Under the pieces are notes generated by a model. It did not search any database. It was given only the letters and a program-made list of their open reading frames with translations, and was not told the origin of the DNA. From Hermatobates lingyangjiaoensis (Eukaryota; Arthropoda; Insecta; Hemiptera; Hermatobatidae), in assembly GCA_026182355.1 (NCBI GenBank), contig JAPFBL010000559.1, positions 124,001-188,000 on the forward strand: a DNA stretch of 64,000 bases. Direction: 5' to 3'. This document shows positions 36,901-40,226 of this stretch, piece after piece. A program made the position numbers and the translations under genes. Numbering within the stretch: position 1 is the first letter of the stretch; each line of letters starts with the position of its first letter.

Positions 36901-38152
36901 TGCTCTTGAAGATGGGATCCGGACGGACCCGAAACCGGTCGAGCTTTTCTGAGACTTTACGAAGCATGACGGACAGTATTACTACTAATTCTAATATTTA
37001 TTTTTTGTTGAACTATTTTACGAAAAAAATAAATTTGATCTGTTTTGTTTTTTAATATACCTTCTGTTTTTAACCGAAACTACAACGGTATTACATCATT
37101 ATTCCCATTGAAAAGTAACTCTCGCATTAGTGCTGAATTTACTCCTCTATCGGGAATTAATTTTAATTTTTGACTCACGATGCTAGTAATTGTAGTTTTG
37201 TATCCATTAATGGCGTTGGTTTGATTTTTGTAAATTTTTTGTCAAACTATTTTCGATTAATAGAAAGCTCGAGTATTCTATTTATATTAGTCTTTTTGAC
37301 GGAACTTGAAATTATTTATTTTGTTGGAAACTTTGTTGCGTTTGTTTTTAAAATTCTACAGTACAAGGCTATTCTAGAAACGTAAAGTGTAGCTCATCAA
37401 TTATTTGGTACCCATTTTAGTAATGGATGAGTCACATGACCGGATTGTAAATTGGGAGTCTTAAATTTTTGATAACTCAAATGTATTTAAAGTAGAGATC
37501 TTTAATGACTACCTGATATCGTTCAGGCTTGGGATCGACGGCTTACATCCTCTCGAAGAGACAAAATGCTTAATTTTTTTCACCTTCCGTTTGATGAAAT
37601 CGAGGCCAGCGTTAGAATCGAACCTGGGCTGTACCAGTTCAGAGGCAAGCACTTAAGGCACAGGACTACCCTGGTCTCTGTTTGAAACTAATATCCTTGT
37701 TTTTATATCTTTCTTATGAGAAAATAAAGCGTTGGTGACGCTATAGTAAGAAACCTGTTTTTTATGTTATTGTCCAGCATGCATTCTATAATTACTTTCA
37801 AAAATTTTATTTTGAGTGCCCGCGGCTGATTTTCTATAATCAATATCGCTCCCTGACAATGGTGAGTTGTTCAGGTCTTGGTATGTCATTTTTGCCTCAT
37901 GATTGGTAATTTAGACTTGTAATTGTCGATAATGTGTGCGAGTACAATGTTTCTTATGTCGCAGCCTACGACCCCGGAGACCCCTCGCCCAGCAGACCCG
38001 CCAGTGTCCAGTCCAACAGGACCTTTTCCACGACTGAATCTCCCCGATACCTGCAGACTCCTCGCTCCATTCGGTCCACTCCGCGTACCATCAACTCTCC
38101 CCACTCCATGTCTCTTGGCGACTCCACTCCTCTCTACGACGAAAGTATCTAG
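1312..38152 (+). CDS. SUPT6H: Transcription elongation factor SPT6 (5'-partial, 27 exons in window)
   Basis: SPT6 is a nuclear histone chaperone and elongation factor that travels with RNA polymerase II and binds the phosphorylated Rpb1 linker through tandem SH2 domains. The 27 exons listed separately join in one frame (4893 nt, 1630 residues plus TAG at 38150-38152), all with GT-AG introns and matching phases. Order by window residue: acidic region (about 1-135), helix-turn-helix core (180-610), YqgF fold (610-750), HhH (830-900), DLD (960-1020), S1 (1062-1144), first SH2 (about 1180-1316, pocket motif VIIRPSSKG), second SH2 (1317-1380), Thr-Pro-rich tail. The tail ends [11 protein letters not shown], like the GDATPLLDE ending of vertebrate SPT6. 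Vertebrate SPT6 is about 1726 residues, so roughly the first 170 lie left of the window. No frameshift or stop was seen. Identity is recognised from family knowledge; splice sites were read by eye. Confidence 0.96.
1634..1765 (+). CDS. SUPT6H: SPT6 window exon 2
   Basis: Acceptor ctctag, donor AG|GTAGTT. Encodes [18 protein letters not shown], the conserved SPT6 motif, then an acidic run. Confidence 0.93.
1844..1952 (+). CDS. SUPT6H: SPT6 window exon 3
   Basis: Acceptor tttttag, donor AAG|GTATAA. Basic segment followed by [12 protein letters not shown], matching the SIFEMYEPSEL motif of other SPT6 proteins. Confidence 0.93.
2745..2950. repeat. Palindromic hammerhead element, family P1
   Basis: Two inverted arms of the P1 family (gatttcacat...caaaccataatatg / catattgtggtttgatcatt). 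The plus arm holds GACT-CTGACGA (2868-2878), stem II GACCG/TGGTT, GAAA (2897-2900) and AGTA, a hammerhead layout. The minus arm core is mutated. Flanked by TA-rich DNA in an SPT6 intron. Confidence 0.6.
3672..3812 (+). CDS. SUPT6H: SPT6 window exon 4
   Basis: Acceptor ccctatag, donor CAG|GTAGCG. Encodes [17 protein letters not shown] then [15 protein letters not shown], the start of the conserved core. Confidence 0.94.
4321..4580 (+). repeat. Half copies of hammerhead families P1 and P2 joined at (TA)n
   Basis: P1 half: stem I GACT (4326-4329), CTGACGA, stem II, GAAA (4355-4358), GATCTT, AGTC (4365-4368). After a short (TA)n comes a P2 half with CTGATGA (4484-4490) and GAAA (4502-4505), then another (TA)n. 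Confidence 0.6.
4798..4989 (+). CDS. SUPT6H: SPT6 window exon 5 (core)
   Basis: Acceptor after a T tract at 4788-4797, donor AAG|GTTTGT. Encodes [19 protein letters not shown], near-identical to other SPT6 proteins (Tex-like core). Confidence 0.96.
5071..5213 (+). CDS. SUPT6H: SPT6 window exon 6
   Basis: Acceptor tttgttag, donor AG|GTTTGT. Encodes [20 protein letters not shown], aligned with the WTQLRIRKENL segment. Confidence 0.94.
5573..6280 (-). mobile_element. Decayed mariner transposon
   Basis: Minus-strand translations give the mariner transposase N-terminal HTH style ([17 protein letters not shown]) and its C-terminal [20 protein letters not shown], so the central part is deleted or frameshifted. 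Not functional. The ends are approximate. Confidence 0.75.
6785..6929 (+). CDS. SUPT6H: SPT6 window exon 7
   Basis: Acceptor tataaag, donor AAG|GTAACT. Encodes [20 protein letters not shown], matching the FLLYYGRDIPKMQ motif, then a Lys-rich segment. Confidence 0.94.
7142..7318 (+). repeat. Tandem duplication, two units of about 90 bp
   Basis: caatttggtacttttaatat and the following 60 bp occur twice (from about 7155 and 7246) with few differences, in the intron before SPT6 exon 8. The rest of this intron shows nothing recognisable. Confidence 0.7.
7967..8108 (+). CDS. SUPT6H: SPT6 window exon 8 (charged linker)
   Basis: Acidic linker ([15 protein letters not shown]) leading into [10 protein letters not shown], matching the YTICQSAGLDG segment. 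Donor G|GTAAGT. Two in-frame acceptors are possible, before 7952 and before 7967, differing by 15 nt; neither has a strong pyrimidine tract. Confidence 0.85.
8190..8319 (+). CDS. SUPT6H: SPT6 window exon 9 (HTH core)
   Basis: Acceptor catttcag, donor GC|GTAAGT. Encodes [17 protein letters not shown], matching the LAKKFGLTPEQFGENL helix-turn-helix region. Confidence 0.95.
8866..8979. mobile_element. hAT-like terminal remnant next to exon 10
   Basis: The sequence from caatggcgaaacttttgagg resembles the TIR style of hAT elements (CAGTGATGGCGAACCTTTTG). The 20-bp imperfect palindrome gcgtgtcatacatgacacgc follows. The remnant ends close to the SPT6 exon 10 acceptor. Confidence 0.4.
8980..9159 (+). 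CDS. SUPT6H: SPT6 window exon 10
   Basis: Acceptor tttttttag, donor AG|GTAAGT. Encodes [20 protein letters not shown] then [19 protein letters not shown], conserved in SPT6. Confidence 0.95.
9266..9395 (-). repeat. Possible tRNA-derived SINE head
   Basis: On the minus strand, an A-box-like tggctcaaatgtta and a B-box-like gatcgaatcctgac are spaced about as in tRNA-derived SINEs. The interior is C/G-rich unlike its surroundings. It differs from the main SINE family in this window. Confidence 0.35.
9414..10769 (+). mobile_element. Non-autonomous Helitron copy 2
   Basis: Starts A|TC at 9413/9414 and ends at CTAG|T (10766-10769). Nine nt before the CTAG is the 3' hairpin CCGTC-AAA-GACGG, so both termini match Helitron rules. 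No target duplication, as expected. It contains a tandem duplication of about 140 bp around 9560-9850. It lies in the SPT6 intron between exons 10 and 11. Confidence 0.75.
10770..11258. other. SPT6 intron remainder
   Basis: No feature recognised apart from the acceptor tract of exon 11. Confidence 0.5.
11259..11424 (+). CDS. SUPT6H: SPT6 window exon 11
   Basis: Acceptor cttttcag, donor AGA|GTATGT. Encodes [20 protein letters not shown] and ends at [11 protein letters not shown]. Confidence 0.95.
11425..12564. other. SPT6 intron, A+T-rich, no recognised element
   Basis: Unique-looking A+T-rich sequence. A short stretch at 11575-11615 weakly resembles 34210-34245, but no element boundaries can be drawn. 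Confidence 0.5.
12565..12741 (+). CDS. SUPT6H: SPT6 window exon 12
   Basis: Acceptor ttttttcag, donor AAG|GTATTT. Encodes [14 protein letters not shown], then [18 protein letters not shown], matching EAKEYVIKACSRKLYNWL. Confidence 0.95.
13030..13330 (+). mobile_element. Decayed mariner-like transposase remnant
   Basis: Frames around 13130-13290 give MSYGSAH, then [13 protein letters not shown] and [12 protein letters not shown], matching the order of mariner transposase motifs (SYGSVH...I...EDL...IQTDPDFL). Frameshifts and stops separate the pieces. Confidence 0.55.
14039..14254 (+). CDS. SUPT6H: SPT6 window exon 13 (YqgF fold start)
   Basis: Acceptor gtggtgcag, donor AAG|GTAATC. Encodes [12 protein letters not shown], the first strand of the YqgF (RNase H-like) fold, and [15 protein letters not shown]. 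Confidence 0.95.
14700..15110. repeat. P1 fragment and P2 palindromic hammerhead element
   Basis: A deleted P1 copy (14700-14775) and (TA)n precede the P2 palindrome (about 14861-15103). P2 plus arm: TCACA (15012-15016), CTGATGA (15021-15027), stem II GAC/GTC, GAAA (15039-15042), TATT, GA and TGTGA (to 15053). The minus arm has CTGATGA at 14942-14936 and GAAA at 14924-14921. Stem I pairs TC/GA and TCACA/TGTGA. Confidence 0.65.
15156..15194. repeat. (TA)n microsatellite
   Basis: TA dinucleotide run separating the P2 and P3 palindromes. Confidence 0.9.
15231..15602. repeat. P3 palindrome, about 370 bp, near-perfect
   Basis: The two arms are almost identical and meet at cttcgactagac / gtctagtcgaag near 15415. 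Each arm carries GCC-TATGA, stem II GGTTTT/AAAACC, GAAA, CGTT, GGC, a hammerhead layout in which the first core box lacks one G (CT-ATGA instead of CTGATGA). Flanked by (TA)n on both sides. Confidence 0.75.
15626..15755 (+). repeat. P4 hammerhead half element
   Basis: TCACTT (15650-15655), CTGAGGA (15662-15668), stem II GACCG-CCATTA-CGGTC, GAAA (15686-15689), TATT, then GA and AAGTGA (15697-15702). Stem I pairs TCACTT with AAGTGA and TC with GA. A complete hammerhead core between two (TA)n runs. Confidence 0.7.
15758..15985. repeat. (TA)n and short P2 palindrome without core
   Basis: A long (TA)n run (about 15770-15816), then inverted P2 arms (about 15855-15962) joined at tcaatcgatgtga, so the ribozyme core is deleted, then a further (TA)n. 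Confidence 0.65.
16214..16426 (+). CDS. SUPT6H: SPT6 window exon 14 (YqgF fold)
   Basis: Acceptor gtgtttcag, donor GAG|GTAAGT. Encodes [20 protein letters not shown] and [15 protein letters not shown]. Confidence 0.95.
16545..17130 (+). mobile_element. tRNA-derived SINE interrupted by another insertion
   Basis: SINE head with A box (aggttagctgagtggttgac) and B box (ggtttcgatcccc), body aggtgaataaatctgagtac, and 3' part aaagatccctactctaaat. The body is split by 16672-16993, which is flanked by a 15-bp repeat. Confidence 0.7.
16672..16993. mobile_element. 322-bp insertion inside the SINE with 15-bp TSD
   Basis: The 15-mer AGAGGGCGTTAAGCC stands at 16657-16671 and again at 16994-17008, exactly flanking this segment, and the SINE reads through when it is removed. 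The type of insert is not recognised. On its minus strand it carries tRNA A-box-like ggcttgactcagcggttatg. Confidence 0.7.
17131..19080. other. SPT6 intron, A+T-rich, no recognised element
   Basis: No coding or repeat feature recognised. A C homopolymer of about 16 stands at 19091-19106 just before exon 15. Confidence 0.5.
19142..19279 (+). CDS. SUPT6H: SPT6 window exon 15
   Basis: Acceptor attttcag, donor CAG|GTTAGA. Encodes [20 protein letters not shown], near-identical to the DYPPVLRQAVSLARRIQDP motif. Confidence 0.95.
19519..19735. repeat. (TC)n microsatellites
   Basis: Two long TC runs (about 19519-19590 and 19673-19735). Open frames here in several frames are repeat artefacts. Confidence 0.9.
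20061..20492. mobile_element. hAT-type MITE, 432 bp, with TSD
   Basis: Terminal inverted repeats tagtgtttcccaaagt and agtttgggaaacactg, the classic hAT end, flanked by the perfect 8-bp duplication ATATAGAT at 20053-20060 and 20493-20500. No transposase frame. Confidence 0.88.
20521..20828. repeat. P6 palindromic element with damaged hammerhead cores
   Basis: Inverted arms of the P6 family (cgatccaaactggatgc... / ...gagtttgcaagtgtgtttc). In the minus arm the core reads CTGAAGA-C-GAAA, with stem II deleted. In the plus arm the first box is CTGCAGA. Confidence 0.55.
21232..21527 (+). CDS. SUPT6H: SPT6 window exon 16 (HhH)
   Basis: Acceptor tatttcag, donor AG|GTAAGT. Carries the helix-hairpin-helix motif [19 protein letters not shown] and the segment [13 protein letters not shown]. 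Confidence 0.96.
21556..22070. mobile_element. pogo/Tigger-like MITE, 515 bp, TA target
   Basis: Ends cagtcataccccgctttacg and cgcgttaagcggggtatgactg are inverted and flanked by TA (21554-21555, 22071-22072). The CAGTCATACC terminus is typical of pogo/Tigger elements. No intact transposase. Confidence 0.8.
22498..22699 (+). CDS. SUPT6H: SPT6 window exon 17
   Basis: Acceptor tttttaag, donor CAG|GTAACT. Encodes [20 protein letters not shown], identical to vertebrate SPT6 over that stretch, then [15 protein letters not shown]. Confidence 0.96.
22700..23210. other. SPT6 intron, A+T-rich
   Basis: Nothing recognised between exon 17 and the P10 palindrome. Confidence 0.5.
23211..23521. repeat. P10 palindromic hammerhead element
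   Basis: Arms run from ggagtttggtcagggttaat to its inverse. Plus arm: GCC (23434-23436), CTGAAGA, stem II GTCTT-AAAATA-AAGAC, GAAA (23461-23464), CGTT, GGC (23469-23471), so stem I is GCC/GGC. The minus arm has CTGAGGA and the same stem II, but the last stem I base is changed. Confidence 0.7.
24030..24920 (-). mobile_element. 5'-truncated non-LTR retrotransposon with RNase H
   Basis: Minus-strand frame from about 24920 to the stop near 24073 shows [32 protein letters not shown] and [19 protein letters not shown], the RNase H motifs D-E-D-H of I/R1-group non-LTR elements. Then comes a short 3'UTR and a tail that on the plus strand reads ttatttatttattta. Approximate target duplication ttattgttgttaat / ttattattgttatt. 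The 5' end is truncated just before RNase H. Confidence 0.8.
24952..25126 (+). CDS. SUPT6H: SPT6 window exon 18 (DLD)
   Basis: Acceptor cttttgcag, donor G|GTATGT. Encodes [19 protein letters not shown] and [16 protein letters not shown], the death-like domain. A truncated non-LTR element ends about 30 nt upstream of this acceptor. Confidence 0.96.
25209..25330 (+). CDS. SUPT6H: SPT6 window exon 19
   Basis: Acceptor cttttag, donor GAC|GTAAGT. Encodes [20 protein letters not shown], the conserved cysteine pair before the S1 domain. Confidence 0.95.
25402..26320. mobile_element. Foldback mariner-derived MITE, 919 bp
   Basis: TIR CGAGGGTC...GACCCTCG flanked by TA at both ends (25400-25401, 26321-26322). 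The left arm continues into the N-terminal part of a mariner transposase ([44 protein letters not shown]). From about 25977 the first 350 bp are repeated in inverse orientation, so the element is a palindrome with a loop of about 200 bp. No catalytic DD(E/D) part. Confidence 0.85.
26323..26866. other. SPT6 intron remainder
   Basis: A+T-rich, no element recognised before the exon 20 acceptor. Confidence 0.5.
26867..27114 (+). CDS. SUPT6H: SPT6 window exon 20 (S1 domain)
   Basis: Acceptor ctgtgtag, donor AG|GTAAAG. Encodes [19 protein letters not shown] and the S1 strands ([32 protein letters not shown]). Confidence 0.96.
27550..28010. repeat. CT-rich simple repeat, about 460 bp
   Basis: Irregular (CT)n/(CCT)n block ending about 110 nt before the exon 21 acceptor. 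Long Arg/Glu-only frames on the opposite strand are artefacts. Confidence 0.9.
28128..28332 (+). CDS. SUPT6H: SPT6 window exon 21 (first SH2 start)
   Basis: Acceptor gatttcag, donor AAG|GTAAAC. Encodes [20 protein letters not shown] and [10 protein letters not shown], whose Arg is the conserved phosphate-pocket residue of the first SH2. Confidence 0.96.
28470..29290. repeat. P12 inverted repeat, hammerhead-like
   Basis: Outer arms (actgggatac...ggataaaacaaagtctcc / ggaaactttgttttatcc...ccagtat) and inner arms (about 28690-28830 / 28860-28980) are inverted. The right arm contains CTGATGA and GAAACGCGTAG (about 29190-29225), but stem II is poor. The left arm has lost the first box. Confidence 0.5.
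29590..29690 (-). repeat. P3 half element
   Basis: Single arm of the P3 family on the minus strand with GCCTATGA...GGTTTT...GAAACGTTGGC. It keeps the same one-base-short first core box as the palindrome at 15231-15602. Confidence 0.6.
30076..30387 (+). CDS. SUPT6H: SPT6 window exon 22 (first SH2)
   Basis: Acceptor gacttcag, donor AAG|GTCAGT. Encodes [20 protein letters not shown] and [15 protein letters not shown]. Confidence 0.96.
30520..31656 (+). repeat. Minisatellite of about eight 135-165 bp units, ending at the exon 23 splice site
   Basis: Units share caatcgcgataacaacagag, ttattaatatatatta, a tggtttctt-like tract and cctacctcag. Markers gcgataac recur near 30587, 30731, 30865, 30999, 31140, 31284 and 31423, and a diverged one near 31588. 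The last unit runs into the real acceptor tggtttcttgcag (31644-31656). The preceding unit has tggtttcttgcaaaactatcc (about 31480), a copy of the acceptor plus exon start. Confidence 0.8.
31657..31903 (+). CDS. SUPT6H: SPT6 window exon 23 (second SH2)
   Basis: Acceptor tttcttgcag, donor C|GTAACT. Encodes [20 protein letters not shown] and [13 protein letters not shown], then a Thr-Pro tail. Its 3' splice site is the apparent source of the minisatellite immediately upstream. Confidence 0.96.
32165..32982 (+). mobile_element. Helitron-related copy 3 (decayed)
   Basis: Shares gtacattgcttagaactgac and gaaattcaacgtagaagcg with copies 1 and 2. The 3' hairpin start cccgtcaaagac is followed by CTAA|T at 32979-32983. 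The start-like segment occurs twice (about 32170 and 32585), so two copies may be fused. Confidence 0.5.
33655..33795 (-). mobile_element. SINE fragment (minus strand)
   Basis: Matches the main SINE body (gagggacgacgtgctcagat, gtccagaggtgagcacgc) in reverse orientation, in the intron before exon 24. Confidence 0.55.
33887..34032 (+). CDS. SUPT6H: SPT6 window exon 24 (tail)
   Basis: Acceptor gttgcag, donor ACG|GTAAAA. Encodes [17 protein letters not shown], matching the vertebrate [20 protein letters not shown] segment, then a Thr-Pro-Tyr-rich stretch. Confidence 0.93.
34430..34830 (-). mobile_element. Jockey-type non-LTR fragment
   Basis: Minus-strand translation MTYGCSVWF...[20 protein letters not shown], then DIHHDM, matches the region C-terminal to the RT fingers/palm of Jockey-type elements (LTYG.PVW...QN..LR.I..AP...RN..IH.DL). 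Truncated and decayed. Confidence 0.65.
35375..35492 (+). CDS. SUPT6H: SPT6 window exon 25 (tail)
   Basis: Acceptor gttttccag, donor G|GTAGGT. Low-complexity [20 protein letters not shown], like the TPLMTPSYSYTTPSQ region of vertebrate SPT6. Confidence 0.92.
35561..35806 (+). CDS. SUPT6H: SPT6 window exon 26 (tail)
   Basis: Acceptor tctttcag, donor C|GTAAGT. Carries [17 protein letters not shown], matching the conserved DWGKMAEQWLQEK helix. Without splicing the frame would stop at the TAA overlapping the donor. Confidence 0.93.
35885..36000 (-). mobile_element. Second copy of the Jockey-type fragment
   Basis: caaggttggtggcaggattg, agcttgtacagagaggtttg and the following sequence repeat 34546-34680 at high similarity. 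Confidence 0.6.
36380..36600 (+). mobile_element. SINE 3' fragment
   Basis: gagcctgtactttgtcaac and attaaagatcccttttctag match the 3' half of the SINE family. Confidence 0.45.
36778..36997. repeat. P11 palindromic hammerhead-like element
   Basis: Near-perfect arms. Plus arm: GCTC (36902-36905), TTGAAGA, long stem II GGG(A)TCC-GGAC-GGACCC, GAAA (36931-36934), CCGG, TC, GAGC (36941-36944). Stem I is GCTC/GAGC. The first box starts with T in place of the usual C in both arms. Confidence 0.65.
37440..37680 (-). mobile_element. SINE copy (minus strand)
   Basis: Reverse orientation: gatccctactttaaatac-like 3' part, gagaggatgtaagccgtcg-like body, and tRNA-like head with B box ggttcgattc near 37615. 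Confidence 0.6.
37965..38152 (+). CDS. SUPT6H: SPT6 window exon 27 (last, stop codon)
   Basis: Acceptor atgtcgcag. Ser/Thr-Pro-rich end ([20 protein letters not shown]) and TAG at 38150-38152. The C-terminal GDSTPLYDE matches the GDATPLLDE ending of the family. Confidence 0.95.
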
Positions 38153-38166
38153 TGCAGCCCTTTATA

Positions 38167-38320
38167 AATAAATATATATATATTATACATACCTATAAAT
38201 AAACATAACTTATTTATGTTCCTTTTGTTTAGATTGTATAAAGATTTTTACTTTTATTATTATTATTATTAAATAATAAGTTCCAAGAAAAAAAAACATT
38301 TTACCAAACATTTTAATAAA
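38167..38320 (+). terminator. SPT6 candidate polyadenylation signals
   Basis: AATAAA occurs at 38167-38172, 38198-38203 and 38315-38320 after the SPT6 stop. The real cleavage site cannot be fixed without transcripts. Confidence 0.5.
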
Positions 38321-38359
38321 GAACTCACAAAAGAATCTTGTTCAGCTTTGACTTCCCTG

Positions 38360-38530
38360 TGTTCTGTAGCAGTGACTCGTATATGACGTGTGTTTTGGTG
38401 CATTCATTCACATTTGACTTACGTGTGTTTCGATGCATTCATTCACATTTGACTTATCTGAGTTTTGAAGCTGTCAATCAATTTTGACTTACGACTATCT
38501 GTGTTCTGAAATAGTGATTCACCTATGAAC
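38360..38530 (+). repeat. Degenerate tandem repeat downstream of SPT6
   Basis: About four units of 36-42 bp built on gtgttttggtgcattcattc acatttgactta, decaying toward the right. Confidence 0.6.
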
Positions 38531-40022
38531 ATTGCACGAAACAAAAATTATTCGATGTCCAGAATTTCAATTTGAAATACTCTAAAAAAAAAGGGAATTA
38601 TCAATAACAGAATAAATTAAATAATAAAGCTTAATCTTTATTTATGTGAAATTTGCAATATAGTAGTCCATTTTTGTTATTTCTTTTTGGTTACAATTTA
38701 ATTAGCATTTCCTTATTTACACAATACTAAAAACTTAACATTTAATATTAGCATGCTCTGGTTGACACTTAAACCAACTTATGAATGTTTAACTTTGTTT
38801 TTCTAATTGTTATAAGAGTCGGATATTCATATTTAGTTAAGTCCTTTAAGTTATGTGGGTGAAATCATATCCCATGTATTTATATCTCCTTTGAAGAAAA
38901 AAATTGATATTTTTTTGAAATTTTCAATTAAAAACAGGTATATAATTTGTGCCTTTTGTTTAGTCCAAAAAAAAAACGGGCCACTTAGTTAATCTATAGA
39001 ATATCTAAAACCATCAGGGTAATAAACTCTTAACGCTCTCAAAAATGTATATCCAAAAACAGTCATTTCAATATTACTGAGACATCATATTTTTAACAAT
39101 GTGTGATTACAGGAAGGACTGCTACCAAAATTACCAATATATAAATTAATAATCAACAATAACTCTTGATATAATATATGAATTAAACACCACAATAAAC
39201 AAATACATGTTAATTACAATGCTCTAAGGCCTTTCATTACAACATCTTCGGAGAGCTAAATGAACCAAACAAAAAATGTAATAACAAGTCAACCTGGCTG
39301 ATTGAAGTCTTCAGGGTTGCTGGCATCCCTGTCTGAATTTAATGTTCCTAAAATTGAAGGAGTCTTGATCTGCTTACTTTATTTCTTTTATTAATATTTC
39401 ATCTAGTTTGTAAAGTCCCGGACTATTGTTGATTAAATTTCCATAGAAGTTCTTTATTTGTGCCCTTTCAATAATATTTCTCCTCCTTTCTGAAGGTACA
39501 AAATTTAATTCCTTATTTTTTTCCTTAATTAGCAATCAATTTTTGTTCAGTATGGACAAAGAAATATAGCTAAATTAAAAACACACTTACAGTTTGTAAT
39601 TTGGGGTTTAAACTGTTCTTAGGAGGGATAGAGCTAAAATCACTGGTGCTTGGAGATAAACTTGTTATGTCTTGGTTTCCCTCTCTAATCTCTCCTGATT
39701 ATGGCTCAAGCCGAAAATTAGAGACTGAATTTTTGTATTTTTTAATATATGTTTCGTTACATTTTGTGTTACTTATATGTATTTGTAAAAGCAGTAAGTT
39801 GTCCTTCCTATGTAAGTTGTAAATGTCCTATGTATTTTAGGCTTGCATGTCCATTTCATCATGAGTTAACTTTCTCGATAAGTATTTCAATTCCCTGTTT
39901 GTTTTTCTAATGTCCTCAGGTAATAGGTTGACCTATTCATCTATAATTTTGCACTTTACATGTTATTCGACATAATTAACAGCAAAGATTTAATTATACA
40001 AACTACACGATATATAAGCTTA
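38531..40022. other. Convergent intergenic region
   Basis: A+T-rich DNA between the 3' ends of SPT6 and the mesothelin-like gene. TTTATT (minus-strand AATAAA) at about 39379 and 39453 could be polyadenylation signals of the minus-strand gene. Nothing else recognised. Confidence 0.4.
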
Positions 40023-40226
40023 CTATTTTAATTTTTCCAGGTAATTGAAGTTTATTATGGTTGTTAATAAGAAATAAGCAGGCAACTGAAGGAGTGGTGA
40101 AGCTGAGTTCTTGATGTCTGATGCTAGGATGGCCAAATTGTCGGCACTAAGGGCTGCCTTTTGGTCAGAAGTGAGAGCAGCTAGAGCTGAAGGTGTCAGA
40201 TGTTTCAACTGGTCCCCAGTGAATCG
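40023..40226 (-). CDS. Mesothelin-like gene, exon 8 (last)
   Basis: Acceptor cgttttag. Encodes RFTGDQLKHLTPSALAALTS, DQKAALSADNLAILASD and the hydrophobic C-terminus, then TAG at 40025-40023. Confidence 0.65.
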   Translation of the reverse strand, partial: RFTGDQLKHLTPSALAALTSDQKAALSADNLAILASDIKNSASPLLQLPAYFLLTTIINFNYLEKLK

